Of a DNA stretch of 64,000 bases, positions 34,380 through 46,709 are shown in pieces. Source of the DNA: Inia geoffrensis (lineage: Eukaryota; Chordata; Mammalia; Artiodactyla; Iniidae); NCBI GenBank assembly GCA_036417435.1, contig CM070906.1, forward strand, positions 43,227,396 to 43,291,395, in the 5' to 3' direction. The stretch's first letter is position 1. The number at the start of each line of letters is the position of its first letter. The translations under genes were made by a program, and so were the position numbers. The notes below the pieces were generated by a model. It saw nothing but the letters and a program-made list of their open reading frames with translations, did no database searches and was not told where the DNA came from.

Positions 34380-35000
34380 AGTCATTTTGTTTTCCTGAAG
34401 CTTGTTCTTAAGTAGAATGCTTAGGAGAGTTTTATAGGAACCATATTCTGTAATATTTTGCCAGTTGATATTAGTTTTACAATATCCTTTATGAAGTCCT
34501 TTATATTGATACTTGAAGGTCGATTTTCCTGGCTACAAAATCCATGGTTCTTATGTTCCCTCCTTGAATAACTCAAGTATTTTACTCTATTATTTTGCAT
34601 AAAAGTTGCTATTGAAAAGTCTGGTGATAATCTAATTTTATTTCTCTTTCAAGTCACATTCTTAATTTTTTCCTCATTTTCTCTTACGTGCAATAATTTT
34701 ACTAGACTAGATCTTGTTGATCATTATAGTCAATATTCTCAGGTGCACAATGTGTCTTTTAATGTAAAGTTTAAACATTTAAAGAAAAGTTTCCTTAAAA
34801 GGTACATTTTCATAATTTTCTCTGATGCTTTTCTTAGGTTCTTTAGAAACTCTAGTTTCTGTATGCCTAATCCTCTTTATTGATCTTCAATACTTATCAC
34901 TTTCTCTTGAATCCTTTTTATCACTTCCTTTGTTACTTTACATTTAAATTTTCTTCTCATTTTTACTTTGTACTTCAATACTTTCAATATAAGGATGATA
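34380..35000 (-). repeat. Possible old L1M 5'-region fragment, antisense
   Basis: The plus-strand text ('aaaagttgctattgaaaagt', 'tttctttttctttcaagtca'-like blocks, then a ggttctttagaaactctag block) resembles the antisense of old L1M 5' UTR sequence. Similarity is weak and judged from memory. Confidence 0.35.
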
Positions 35001-35497
35001 TAAGTCTCTATATTCTTTTTTCTTAAAATAATTTGCTTTGGAATTTAACCTTGATACTTTTCTGTTGTACATTTCTATTTGGATTTAATTTTCCCAAGCA
35101 GAAAAATGGCTTGACTAAAAGTGTCTCTAACTTCCAAAACTCCCCCTTCTGTTATTTTAGGGTAGTGCTAAAAACTATGGTAAACTACTTTCTGAGATTT
35201 TCTCCTTTTTGTTCCCCTCCTCCACTTTTATTTGGACCTATTCTTGCCTGCCTTCCTGTGGTCCTTCTCCTGTTTCATTTTGACATCATCCTCAGTAGGA
35301 AAGGAGCCTTCAAGAGTTCACTGAAACTAGATTGCTTCAGAACTTTTAGGCCTTACTGCTAGTCATTACAGTTAGACCCTCTTGGAAGATAAATGATCCA
35401 ATTGTTTTGGGTGGGACCAAATCAGAACACTGCAACTACTGTGTTTATTACCTTTCTCTGAGTAATTAACCAGATTAAAATAAAACATTTCAATATC
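35001..35497. other. AT-rich DNA, nothing recognised
   Basis: The longest frame, 109 residues at 35033-35362, is rich in F, L and P and has no recognisable domain. I treat it as chance. Confidence 0.45.
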
Positions 35498-35511
35498 AAA
35501 ATGCATTTACA

Positions 35512-35583
35512 TACACCTGAAATTAACACATTGAAAATCAACTATACTCCAATAAAAATTTTAAAAAATAAATAAATTGAAAA
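35512..35583 (+). mobile_element. Minimal L1 3'-end insertion (about 70 bp) with TSD
   Basis: The text cctgaaattaacacattg, then 'caactatactccaataaaaa', is the extreme 3' end of an older artiodactyl/cetacean-type L1, like the end of the L1 at 58160-58245. It is followed by an A-rich tail. The TSD aaaatgcatttaca (35498-35511) matches aaaatgtatttaca (35584-35597) at 13 of 14 positions. Only about 50-60 bp of L1 was inserted, an extreme 5' truncation. Confidence 0.85.
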
Positions 35584-35599
35584 AAAATGTATTTACAGG

Positions 35600-36805
35600 A
35601 AAGTAGTTTTTTTTTTTTTTTTCCTTGTATCAAAAGCAGGAAATGAAAAAGCCCAGATTTATTTTCTTTCACTGCACATTTTTCCTGACTTCAGCTTTCT
35701 TGCTTTAGGAAAAATTCACACACACAAAAAAGCCCCTAGAAATGACGACAATCTCGGAGAAGATTCTGAGCAAAGATCACAGTGTTTCTTTAGATATTCA
35801 AACCCATCCAAGGATGTCAAAATTAGATGAGCTGCTGTTGTTGCCTGATACTAACTGTGAAAGTGAAAAGATGGCCGAAAGACCAGGTTCTGTAATTACA
35901 GTCTAAGAAGTCTAAATTCCCAAAAAGTAGGAGGTAAATTTGATATTCATGGTTAGAACATTTTTGAAATATGTTCTTGCAGCTGTGACATTTGGAAAAA
36001 CAATGATCAATTCAGCAGCAATGAAAAGAAAAATGCATACATAGAACGGTCCTGCTGAAAAAAAGCATAATTCCTGTAAAATACTAATATTGTAAACAAA
36101 CTCAGTTTTTTCTCACATATGTGTACTATATAATCTCCTAATGAACACACTTGTCACAACTTTATTTTTCAAGACATTGTTTGGATGTGCTATGCTCTAT
36201 CTGAATATTTTATACCATTTGATTATGCCGTACGTACATATTGCAAAATGCCAAAATATGTATCAAAATGCATATGCTTGAAGCAAAGTCTGAATAATAT
36301 TATGGAAGTGAGAGGATCACTAGAGTGCTTTAGGACACATTTTCAATTAAGCAACCATTTGTTTAAAAACCAGGGGACCAAAATATTCATGTTTTATTCA
36401 AAATTAATATCTCCTTAAGGAAATCCTAAAATATCATAGAATTCTGCTCTTACTTCTTACTGTCCTTCCCCATAGGTTTGTTAAAAGTTAATGATAAAAA
36501 CTCAGTAGTTGGGATTTTTGTTGCTAACCATCAGAAGTCTCTTGGAAGGGTGAACATGTTCACTTAGCAGGCACTGATTCTATAATAAATTAGAATGAAT
36601 AAATCTTATTCAGGAAATTGAATGTTCATCTATATGAAGGCAAGCAATTCTTTCAGGATTCCAAATACCATTTGAAGACGCACACAGCATACATTGTACC
36701 TTCCCTCACACATATGTTGTTGTATACATATATTTGTTTACTTTTGCTCCCACACATAAATTTTTTACTAAGTATATATAATTCACAAAAATGAGTGAAA
36801 TATAT
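35600..36805. other. AT-rich DNA, nothing recognised
   Basis: Poly(T) at 35607-35623. No gene or nameable repeat. The 77-residue frame at 36185-36418 has no domain features. Confidence 0.45.
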
Positions 36806-36809
36806 ATTA

Positions 36810-37435
36810 TTTTTATAACAGCTTTATTAGTATATAATTCACATACCTACATTCCCTATTTAAAGTGCGCTATTCAATGGTTTTTAATATATTCACAGAG
36901 TTCTGCTGTTATCACCACCATCAATTGTAGCATATTCTATCACTTCAGAAAGAAACCCTGTACCACAGTAGCAGTCACTCTCCATTCCTCGTTACCCCCC
37001 TCACCCAGGCACCAGGCAACTACTAATAGATTTTCTGTGTCTATAGATTTGCCTATTCTGGATATTTTATCAAAATGTAATAATGAAGTAGGTGGTGTTT
37101 GTGTCTGGCTTCTTACATGTAGCATAATGTTTTCAAGGATTATCCACTTTATAGCTTCTAACAGTTCTTTATTCCTTTATTTTGTTCCTCAATAATATTC
37201 CATTTAATGGCTATATCATGCTTCATCACTACATTTATCAGTTCATGGACATACGTGCTGATTGCACTTTTTGGCTATTGAGAATAATATTGACAGGAAC
37301 ATTTCTGTATATGTTTATGTGTGGATATGTGTTTTTATTTCTTTGGGGTTTATCTAGTAGAATTGCTGGGTCAGATGATGTCTCTATGTTTTACCTTTTG
37401 AACAACTGCCAAAATGTTTTCCAAACAAGGTAACA
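36810..37435 (-). repeat. Old L1M 3' end and ORF2 C-terminus, antisense
   Basis: On the minus strand this holds the end of ORF2 and the 3' UTR of an L1M. The plus-strand antisense marks are 'ttcacagagttctgctgtta', 'tgtctggcttcttacatgta', 'caataatattccatttaatg', 'gtagaattgctgggtcagat' and 'caactgccaaaatgttttcc'. The 134-residue frame at 36791-37195 is a shadow of this relic. Confidence 0.85.
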
Positions 37436-38485
37436 TAGGCCTCATATAATGAGTTGGGAAGTATTCCTTCCTCTTCTATATTTTGGAAGAATTTGTGACA
37501 AAATGATATTAATCACTGTTTAAATATGTGGCAGAGTTCATCAGTAAAGCCATTTGGCCCAGGGCTTCTTTAGGGGTAGGTTTTTTTGTTGTTCTTTGTT
37601 CTTAAACTCAATCTCTTTACTCCTATAGGTGTATTCTGATTTTCTATTTCTTCAAGTCACTTTCACTATTTCTTGGCATTTGTCTATTTCACCAAAGTGA
37701 ACTAACATTTTCTTTTTTTTTTGCAGCTTTAACTTCATCTCATAAATATTAATACGTTTTTGTCATTTTTAGTTACCACAAAGTATTTTCTAATTTCCCT
37801 TGTGATCTTCCTTATCCCATTTGTTGCTTAGGAATGTGGTATTTAATGTCCACATATTTATTAATTTCCCAAATTTCTTTCTGGGCTTGGGTTTCTAATT
37901 TAATTTCATTGTTATTAGAAAACATAGTTTGTATGATTTCAATCTCTTACATTTATTGAGACTATCTCATGGCCTTGCATATTGCCTTTCATAGAGGATA
38001 TTCCATGTGCTCTTGAGAAGAATATGTATTCCACTGTTGGATGGAATGTTCTATGGATGTTTGTTAGGTCTAATTGCTTTACACTGTTGTTCAAATCACC
38101 TATCTCTTTGTTGATCTTCTTCCTAGTAATTCTATCCATTACTGAAAGTATAACACCGAATTCTCCAACTATTGTTGAATTCTCTATTTCTCTCTTCAAT
38201 TTCGTATGTTCATGTTTCATGTAATTTAAAGCTCAGTTGTAAGGTGTATATATGTTTAAAATTGCCATATTTTCCTGATGGATTGACTCTTTTATTATTA
38301 TAACATGTTCTCTAACATTTTTATTGTTAAACATCTATTTTGTCTTAAGTTAAATCTGACATCTGGGCCCTTTCCCAGGTAGTTTTCATTGTCTGATTTG
38401 TATTTCCTGTGTATTGATCTCACTGTCCTGTGTTTTTACATTTCTCAAAATTTTTTATTAAAAAGTAGACATTTTAGATAATATA
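37436..38485 (-). repeat. Old L1M ORF2 (RT to endonuclease region), antisense
   Basis: Antisense ORF2 text begins at the [20 protein letters not shown] (complement near 37530-37575). It then passes to endonuclease-region text ('ctaatttcccttgtgatctt', 'ttgagaagaatatgtattcc', 'atctctttgttgatcttctt'). The step from the ORF2 C-terminus (ending 37435) straight to the RT N-terminal part shows an internal loss of RT sequence. The minus-strand 93-residue frame at 37939-38220 is a surviving endonuclease piece (TNIHRTFHPT, then IFFSRAHG). Confidence 0.85.
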
Positions 38486-39875
38486 CTGTAGCAACTCTGA
38501 GTACTGATTCCCACCTCACCTCAGAGCTTGTTTTGTTGTTTTCATGTTTATTTATTTAGTGATTTGGCTGCACTATTTTTGTGAAATCTGTTTCTCTTGC
38601 TATTCAGAGGCTCAGCCTTGGACATGTGCACAGTTACACTTGGATGACAGTGTTTCCTTCAGGATTCTCTTTGTTTCTTCCCATGATCACTCTGTTAAAC
38701 TGTCTGCCTCTGATGCTACTATACCTAGGTGTTAGGCTTCACTAATGAGTTGATTGCTCTATAATTTTTGACAATGCTTTGGAGCATACATTTCTCCACA
38801 GGCTGATCCAATTTAATTTGGGCCCCCTTGCAGGGGTAGTTTTTGAGGCAAGTCTTTGAGAGTTTTTCTCACCCCAGGAGGAAACTTCTTGGTTATATAG
38901 TTTCCTGGATAAATGTTTTTTCCTTAGCTGCACACCCTTAGGACAATTTCCACAGACATTAAATGGTTTCTTAAAGTAATTTTTACCAGTTTTAGTTTTG
39001 CAAGGGAGCGAGTCCATGGAGTTTCTCACACTGCCATTTGAAAGTGGAAGTTGTACATTAATTTTTACAATAAAACATTCTCAATTTTTTGTACTCTGTT
39101 ATAAGAAAATTTACAGTCAACAATTTTATTCTGGGGGTGGGGCTTAAGAACACATGCAGAAGTATTAGTCCTTAAATGTCCAGGATAACTAAATATCTAA
39201 CAATTGAAGTTCCCTACTCCATGGTGTTTTTCCAGAACACTCTATTGTTAAGCTCTATCCTTTTACCTCCTCTTGTATTTTCCTATGATCTTTCCCACTA
39301 CTGAAAACACAAACTATCTTAAGTCAGATACACGGTATGAAACTTGTAATGATTTAGGGAGGATGGCACTAAGGGATAAAGAGGCAGCAATTCCAACCAC
39401 TCCTTCCTCTAATTCATATTTCCCAGGAGACTGGCTTGTTCAAAAAGTATGATTATATACTAGAGTTACTAGATCTAAGCTCCCAGAAATAACAACTGCA
39501 AAAATATTGGAGATGGAGCAATGTAGAGTATAAAGAGATAACCCATGAAAACGGTCAATACATTTGATAACATGAAAAGCAACTTAAGGGGTGGTAAGTA
39601 TAGATGCAGGAAGAAGAAAGCCACAGCCTAGATTAAGCACAGCTAATGAGGAGGTATCCAAAATGTTTTGTAGGGTACAAGAAAGCCTGTATGTATGACA
39701 GAATATAAGAAGGAAATATTGGTCCAAAAATCTGGGTTAATTGAAATCCAGGACATGGAAAGCTCACATCCCTGTCAAATCTCTTATTCTTCCACATCAT
39801 TAAATGTTTTAGGTATTCCAAAAAATTAGTTCCATTTCTTTAGAGGAGAACCTTAAACTTTTGTCTGGGATAGGA
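38486..39875. other. AT-rich DNA, nothing recognised
   Basis: The first part may still be old L1 5' sequence. No gene. The minus-strand frame at 38742-39029 (95 residues) shows no domain. Confidence 0.4.
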
Positions 39876-39878
39876 ACA

Positions 39879-40102
39879 CCAATAATATCTTTCTTTTCCA
39901 TTTATTCAATATTGCTTACATTTATTTTAACTAGAAATTTTTATTTAACCTTAGTGGTTAAACTCATACAATCAAGTCAAATTCTATCTTTTCCAATAAT
40001 ATCTTTCTTTTCCATTTATTCAATATTGCTTACATTTATTATAACTAGAAATTTTTATTTAACCTTAGTGGTTAAACTCATACAATCAAGTCAAATTCTA
40101 TC
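39879..40102. repeat. 114-bp tandem duplication (two copies)
   Basis: Copy 1 is 39879-39992 and copy 2 is 39993-40102. Both start ccaataatatctttc and end at 'tcaagtcaaattctatc'. By eye they differ at one internal base (tttattttaac versus tttattataac) plus the end. The near identity suggests a recent local duplication. Confidence 0.95.
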
Positions 40103-40107
40103 CCCAA

Positions 40108-40230
40108 GCTGTGAGGGACCTTCTCAAATTACTTAACTTTTGTCTGCCTTAGCATCAGTGCATGTTAAATGGAGATAATAGGACAACATGATATAACAAT
40201 TAGTTAAATAACATAATCTACATAAAGTAT
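40108..40230 (+). repeat. Eroded MIR-like SINE
   Basis: The text 'ctcaaattacttaactttt', then a 'ttaaatggagataatagg' block and 'acataatctacataaagtat', follows the 3' half of the MIR consensus with gaps. Confidence 0.5.
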
Positions 40231-40562
40231 CACTGTTATGAATTTTATAATTTCCATGATAGTTTTAGAAATCAAAATTACATCTATTTTCAGACTTTGA
40301 TCTATTTTGATAATAGGAGTGTTAGAAATCAGGAAGCCCTCATATTCTGAATTGAAAAGGAAGTAAAGAGCACTGAGAAGGAAAAATATAAACAGGTTTT
40401 AGATATAATGGTTACATTTAGGAATATACCAATGTGAGAACAATATCTACCATTAATTAATAATTTTTGTTTGTGCTCATACAAACAGAAAGTCCTTTAA
40501 ATTGAGAAAATTACCTGTCCCTTTGTTAAATAACAGCAGTAATAGGCATAGTTTCCTATGTT
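40231..40562. other. AT-rich DNA, nothing recognised
   Basis: No gene or repeat recognised. Confidence 0.45.
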
Positions 40563-40569
40563 AGACAAT

Positions 40570-40947
40570 GTTGAGGACAAGTGAAAATAACTGATCTGCT
40601 TGCTCCAGGAAATATCTGCTCCTGGAAAGTGAGCCAATTAAAACAGTGTACTTTTCAAGACTAAGAGTTTGTTCATCACAACATGCTTCAAGATCCTTGA
40701 TTTGCTATGCTGGCGAATCCTAAGCTATTATGTCAAAAATTTTGACCAACCCTAACCAGTAACCTTCCTTGCAAGATCTACCTTAAAATAATCAAGTCCA
40801 GGCCCTAAAACCCTACACATGTTTTCCTCTGATACCTTCCTCTAAGGCACTGTTGAGACTCAAGATGGGTTCTTCCTTAAGGGAGTAGGTCTAATAAATA
40901 TTTTTGATGAAAAAGTTTTTTTGGTGGTCTCTTTGGGAGACAAAACA
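40570..40947 (+). repeat. Possible solo LTR of an old endogenous retrovirus
   Basis: About 380 bp could run from tgttgagg to acaaaaca. AATAAA lies at about 40892-40897 and the end reads 'ttggtggtctctttggga', then 'gacaaaaca', like the R-U5 end of many class I LTRs. No internal retroviral genes are adjacent and I found no clear TSD, so this is tentative. Confidence 0.35.
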
Positions 40948-40949
40948 TG

Positions 40950-41650
40950 ACAGCATCTTTCATGGATACAAATGTACATATCAGTTGGACTCAGGCTGGC
41001 TAAATGATATAGAAGAAATTTAATTATTAGATAATTTGACCTTATGAATTAGTCTTATTTAATTTTCAAATATTTTTAAAAATTATTCATTTAAAATTGT
41101 TATTCACTATAATTTAAATTTAGATATTCTAACTCTTTATTAATAAAAAAGATTTACTCTTGTAAATATAGAGTTTTATTAACTATATAACTATACAAAT
41201 TTACAACTAAAATGTAGGATTTATAATAAAATTTAAGTTACATCTTAAGGACTTTCCTAATGACTACATAGGGCATCTGGTTGAATTTAACACCCACACT
41301 CAACATATCTATGCCTACATATTCTACCTAATGATTAGGAGTGTGTGAGAACATATTTATTATAATTTTCCAAGTGACAGTTGGTAAATGTTGTTAAATA
41401 CCTCAATTACTTAAATTATCACCTCTTGATTTCAGAAAACATTCAATTTCTTATTACAACTTTCCTCATGGATGTTACACTGTAATAATTATATTCTCCT
41501 TCTATGCCCTGTACTTCGTTTACAAAAGAGCATAACAATATTATATGAGTTGAAATTCTAATACAGACCGATAACATAGGAATGAAAAATATATCTTTTT
41601 AAAGAAGATTCAAGAATACACTGTTAGAAGAACAAATCACAATTAAAATT
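40950..41650. other. AT-rich DNA, nothing recognised
   Basis: Very AT-rich; no gene or nameable repeat. Confidence 0.45.
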
Positions 41651-41654
41651 TGAA

Positions 41655-41885
41655 CTGAGAAATACCTTTTTTTTTTTTTTTTTTGTGGTACGCGGGCCTC
41701 TCACTGTTGCGGCCTCTCTGTTGCAGAGCACAGGCTCTGGACGCACAGGCTCAGCGGCCATGGCTCACAGGCCTAGCCGCTCCGTGGTATGTGGGATCTT
41801 CCCAGACCAGGGCACGAAGCTGTATCCCCTGCATCGGCAGGCGGACTCTCAACTACTGCGCCACCAGGGAAGCCCTGAGAAATAC
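41655..41885 (-). repeat. CHR-2-type SINE, antisense, with TSDs
   Basis: The body (about 41666-41874) is the reverse complement of the CHR-2 consensus: poly(T), 'gtacgcgggcctctcactgt', 'gtgggatcttccc' and ending 'ccaccagggaagccc'. The TSD ctgagaaatac occurs at 41655-41665 and 41875-41885, exact. Confidence 0.95.
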
Positions 41886-41889
41886 TTTT

Positions 41890-43840
41890 AAGTATAGTTT
41901 CAATAATACTAAGTTTATGGAACAATTAAAATTAAATTATTTTGACAGACATTCTTTGTCAATTTTCTATTAGTGATGAAGAACTAATAATTCATTCATT
42001 ATGCCTCTCACTGTAGATGTTATGATATAATATAAATCTTGTTTATAATATAAATTTTCTTAGCAAAACCTGTATCCATAATCAAAGCAATCTTTAGTAC
42101 TTTTGCTTTATCATATATTCTAAATTAAATGGGATCTACATTAAAGAAGTTTCTCTCTATTAAATATATAAACGGAACAATTGAATTATAAGTAGAGCAC
42201 AGAAAACACACAGAATACTTTTCAAAGGTACAATTCAAAATTAAACCCAAAGCCTTGAACTTTGGTTTCATTAAAGCACCATTAAACAAATGACTGTAAA
42301 AGCAACTGCCTATTATCTTTCTGCGAAGCAATAAATTCCAGTCCATGTAAAGAGATGATTTGTTGTTGGTATTTTGTTCTTGTTCTCTTCAAAAGTGAGA
42401 TTGGTGTCTTTAGATATCAACATTGTCCCTGGTCTCATATGCTTTTACCAAACAGAGCATATCATAAGCTCTGAGGTTTGATATTCAGTGATTATTATAG
42501 CTTCATATATGTGGAAATGCTCTTTCAAGGTTATTTTATTTCCTATTTGCCACACTTCATACCACAGAGTAGTACCTAAAAGTTAAATGCATTTTCTTGA
42601 AATGAGCCGCATGATAACACAGTGCAGAAGAAGGCAATAGGGTACAGTGCAAGTGTGCTGTGAAAATGAGTAAACCAGATGTCAGCAATGCTTGAGCTCA
42701 GTTGTGGATGTGTTAATTTTCCCCTAGATCTGCTCAGGACGCTGGCAGGCAGAATCCCTTGCCTCACAGATCAGGGAAATAGCTCAGAGAAGGCTCAGAG
42801 GCAGAAAATGCAATTGACAGTGGAGACTCATTCAAGCCTTTTTTTTTTTTTTTTTTTTAAGAGAAAGATTGTTTTTAAGTAGTTTTTTTTCTTTTTCTTT
42901 CTCTTTTTTTTTTTTTAACTGTTGCTGTTTGTTTAAAAGCAGACTTTACTACTAATAACTTCAAGATGTAGAATGCAATGGAATAGAATAGGATTTATTG
43001 AACTCTGGTTTACCTTATTGAACTAATTAACCACTATTCTTTACTGGATGGATCAAAAAGAAGAATGAGAAGTTGAGTTAGTGAACAATATTCTCTGAGT
43101 CCATGGCAAAACTAAGAGTTCAACTCACGTACTTAGATTTTATATACAGTGTTTTTCTCCTAAATCAAAATGAAATATTTCAATGAATACTCGGCATTCA
43201 TTCTTTCAATAGTTTGTTAAGAATGTAAAACAACATTTCTGGGCCACTATCATCATAACTCCTTATAACTGATGATATTTTGGTTTAGAATTAACTGGTT
43301 TTGCAATTTATGGAATCAAAATTGAATTTAAAAACTCGTCCTTTCTAATGTAGTTTTCCTACAAATATTCACTTAGAAATGTCCCAGAGTCTGCTAGTTG
43401 TTCATCAATATCTATTCTCCCCATCTCCTATAATAACAAAACTATGGAATTTTAGCTGTACATCTGGCTGCCCAAAATACTTTATTTTACAACATCTCTT
43501 GCAGTCAAGTTTGGTCATATGACTAATGGCCAATGATATATATTAGAAGTGGTAATTGCATTTCACAAAGTGTCCTTAAATGGAGTGCATACGGTCTCTT
43601 CTCTTTCCTCCTTTCTCCTGACTAGAATACAGACATGGTAGTTGGAGAGCCGGAGCTGGAGCTAAAGCAGCTATCTTGAAGCTTAAGGCTCTGAAAATAA
43701 GAAACCCATAATCTAACAGTGGGAGTGTCCCACTAGCCCTGGACATGTATGGGGGACTTCTATGAGAGCAAAACAAGTTTCTGTTTTGTTTAAGTTACTG
43801 CTACTTTGGATTCTGTAATTGTCAGTCAAACTGTTGCAAG
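41890..43840. other. AT-rich DNA with poly(T) tracts; one possible old repeat
   Basis: Poly(T) runs lie at about 42838-42858 and 42885-42916. The part at 43440-43800 ('gcagtcaagtttggtcatat', 'ggagctaaagcagctatctt', then a 'gtttaagttactgctac' end) resembles a common ancient mammalian repeat that I cannot name. No gene is seen. Confidence 0.4.
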
Positions 43841-43844
43841 TTCT

Positions 43845-44400
43845 TTCTCTGTACCAGGAACTGTTGTAGGCGGTAGAGGGAAAAAAAATTTCTCTGCTTT
43901 CACGGAACTTATATTCTGGTATAGGCTAATAAAAAAAGGCTTAAAGGATGCATGATCCAAGATGGAGGATTTTCTTTTTTATATAAGGAGGCCAACAAAC
44001 TTCTATGATAAGGTGACATTTAAGCAAAAACCTTAAGGAAGTACAGAAGTGAATCATGTAGAAACCTGGGGAACACAAAAATTTAAATCCTGAGGTAGGA
44101 GCTTACTTCCCCTGGAAGGCTGAGTATCAGCAAGCAGGTCAGTGTAACAGGAGCAGAAAGAGTCATAGAGAGAATGGTAGAGAATATAAAACCTCATAGG
44201 CCGTTAAAAATATATGACTTTTACTTTGGTTGGTATGAAAGGCTATTGGAAAGGGTCTTGTACAGAGAAGCAACATATTCTGGCATATAAACAAGGGTCA
44301 CTCTGATAATGGGTTAACCTGACTAAAAGGAAGTTGCAGTCTTGCCAGATGTCAAAAGGATATGTAAAAATACTTGATCCCCTAGTACAATATTCTGGGG
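43845..44400 (+). repeat. Ancient interspersed repeat, family not assigned
   Basis: Blocks such as 'tttcacggaacttatattct', 'ggtgacatttaagcaaaaac', 'gaagtgaatcatgtagaaac' and 'ggctattggaaagggtcttg' follow in order the pattern of a widespread old repeat ('catggagcttacattct', 'ggtgacatttgagcaaagac', and 'ccattggagggttttgagca'). Confidence 0.45.
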
Positions 44401-44504
44401 AAAGACCAGAGAATGTGATGAATTTTTCAGAATATAATCCATGATTTGTACATATGAATTGCTATGATCCATATACAGGGATTTTATATTCAGCAATATG
44501 TGTG

Positions 44505-44705
44505 CCACTTACATTTAATCTTCACAACAGTCTTAAGATACTATGATTCCTCATTTTATATGTGAGGACAAAGTGAATAGAAGATTCCCAAGGTTACACA
44601 TAAAATAATCAGCAGAGACAGTTTTTAGACTTGGAAAATCTCAGTCCAAATCTGCTTGCCTTTTTCACTACTCTCTTAATCATTATGCAGTATTGCCTTA
44701 CAATT
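44505..44705 (-). repeat. MIR-type SINE relic, antisense
   Basis: The plus-strand text 'catttaatcttcacaacagt', then a 'cctcattttatatgtgagga' block and 'ttcccaaggttacaca', then a 'ctgcttgcctttttcactac' block, follows the reverse complement of the MIR consensus. Confidence 0.75.
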
Positions 44706-44862
44706 AGATCATCCTACAGCATATATAAAGAAAGAAAACACCTTTGGAGTGACTTGTCAATTAATAAGGAAAGAAATCATATCATATAATTGATAAAGCA
44801 TATCAGACAATTCACATATTAACCACAATTTTACTTTAATGTATTTTTGTATCACCAGAATA

Positions 44863-44866
44863 AAGG

Positions 44867-44905
<39 letters not shown>

Positions 44906-45105
44906 ACGCGGGCCTCTCACTGTTGTGGCCTCTCTTGTTGCGGAGCACAGGCTCCGGACGCGCAGGCTCAGCAGCCATGGTTCATGGGCCCAGACGCTCC
45001 GCGGCATGTGGGATCTTCCCGGACCAGGGAACAAACTCGCGTCCCCTGCATCAGCAGGCGGACTCTCAACCACTGCGCCACCAGGGAAGCCCAAGGGGTA
45101 TTTTT
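44863..45105 (-). repeat. CHR-2-type SINE, antisense, with TSDs
   Basis: The poly(T) of about 30 is followed by the reverse-complement CHR-2 body (about 44871-45092: 'gtacgcgggcctctcactgt' to 'ccaccagggaagccc'). The TSD aaggtgtattttt (from 44863) matches aaggggtattttt (45093-45105) with one mismatch. Confidence 0.95.
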
Positions 45106-45109
45106 GTGA

Positions 45110-46470
45110 TTTAATTTCATTTAAACTGTGGTAAATAAATGGAGTAGTCCAAAGAGGGTTAAAGAGTCCCAAATTCACAGTAGTTAATAAAACCCTTTGG
45201 GGGTTTATTTCTAACTGGTGGAGAATTAATTTGTCATGCTCCAGAGGATGCCAAGCTCCAGTTAACACCCCATGTGTAGTTAGCACATTTGCAATGGATT
45301 GGCTTTTAGTATGATAAAATCAAGAGGCTCAGGTCCCTATACTAACAAGTGCTGTGTCTACAGTTTCTGGGCCTCATGTTAAGCCAGGAGTAGACACAAG
45401 CACCTAGCTAGCTCCTTAGTTGCTTATTGAAGACGGGAACATCATCCCTGGCTATTCTCTACTTCAAATATATCCAAAAAAGCATCTTGATTAGATCACC
45501 TCCAAGGGTGCTTCCTGATTATAAGGCAACAGGCAAAACTTTATTTTTTTCCCTGAAAATTTTATGTTCAAATTCTTAAACCATATACTTAATAGCATTC
45601 ACATTTACACAAAATGGTATCTGCTAGTTTCATCCAACTATTGGTCAACTGAGTAAACAAATAATCAAATTACAACTAGCTATATCATAAAGCAGTCAGA
45701 TTTTTTAAATTTTATTGTGTTACCAGTATATTGTCGTGTACTGATCAAATAAATATTTTGATTGAGCTCTGGTTTGGATTATTTAACAATAATTTTGACT
45801 CAGGTTTTTGAAAGGAAGAACAGAGTTTCAATTTTCAATCAGTGCCTTATTAATATAATAAAAGTAAAGCTTCTTTTTAAATTGCAAGGTCACTTCCATA
45901 ATCATTACTATCTCCTAGCCTTTGTATTTAATATGGCAATGCTTGTAATCTAGAGCAAAAATGGAGATTTAAAATGGAGAAATAACTGTAAGTGTGCAAA
46001 GTGTGATATTAATAAAATAAAATGGTGAGAAAGCACTGGAAACTGCAGTGATGCAAGTGAAGTATTAATAAAGAGAATTGTGCCGAGTGCAATAATTACT
46101 AGTCATATCATGGCACAATTTCCGTTTCGTGTTAACTGCAGTCCAGTCATTTTTTTCTCCAGACTGTGGGGATGGGACTGGCAAACTAGTACACTATGCA
46201 ATGTAAGCACTCATTTATAAAGGTTTTATTTCATTTAATATAGTAAAATTCACGTATTCCTATTTTAGAGAAAGATCTGGAATTCTAGTGAGTGTGCCAA
46301 AAGGTAACTTTCACAAATTAGAATGAATTACTATTTTGAAAGATTGAATTTTACTTTATTCATTATCTCAGTCCACCAGTGCCTTAGATGATCATACCTA
46401 CTGACCACCATTTTTTTTTTTTTTTATCCTATGCTCCTTCTCCCCCGCCATTGCCCATTCTGGTCCTGTA
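45110..46470. other. AT-rich DNA, nothing recognised
   Basis: No gene or nameable repeat; poly(T) at about 46410-46425. Confidence 0.45.
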
Positions 46471-46473
46471 CTT

Positions 46474-46708
46474 AAAAAATAGGTTTAGGGGGGTTTCCCT
46501 GGTGGCGCAGTGGTTGAGAGTCTGCCTGCCAATGCAGGGGACACGGGTTCGTGCCCCGGTCCGGGAAGATCCGACATGCCGCAAAGCGGCTAGGCCCGTG
46601 ACCCATGGCTGCTGCGCCTGCGCATCCGGAGCCTGTGCCCCGCAACGGGAGAGGCCACAACAGTGAGAGGCGCGCGTACCGCAAAAAAAAAAAAAAATAG
46701 GTTTAGGG
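46474..46708 (+). repeat. CHR-2-type SINE with perfect TSDs (youngest-looking)
   Basis: The body (46491-46691) reads gggtttccctggtggcgcag, with B-box 'gggttcgtgccc', 'ccgggaagatccgacatgcc', 'ccccgcaacgggagaggcc' and poly(A). It keeps many CpGs, which suggests a young copy. TSD aaaaaataggtttaggg at 46474-46490 and 46692-46708 is exact (17 bp), with an ideal TTTT/AA nick site. Confidence 0.96.
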
Positions 46709-46709
46709 T

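Noticed and set aside
35033..35362. 109-residue frame with hydrophobic runs
   Set aside because: No domain, no context, and its composition is what T-rich DNA gives.
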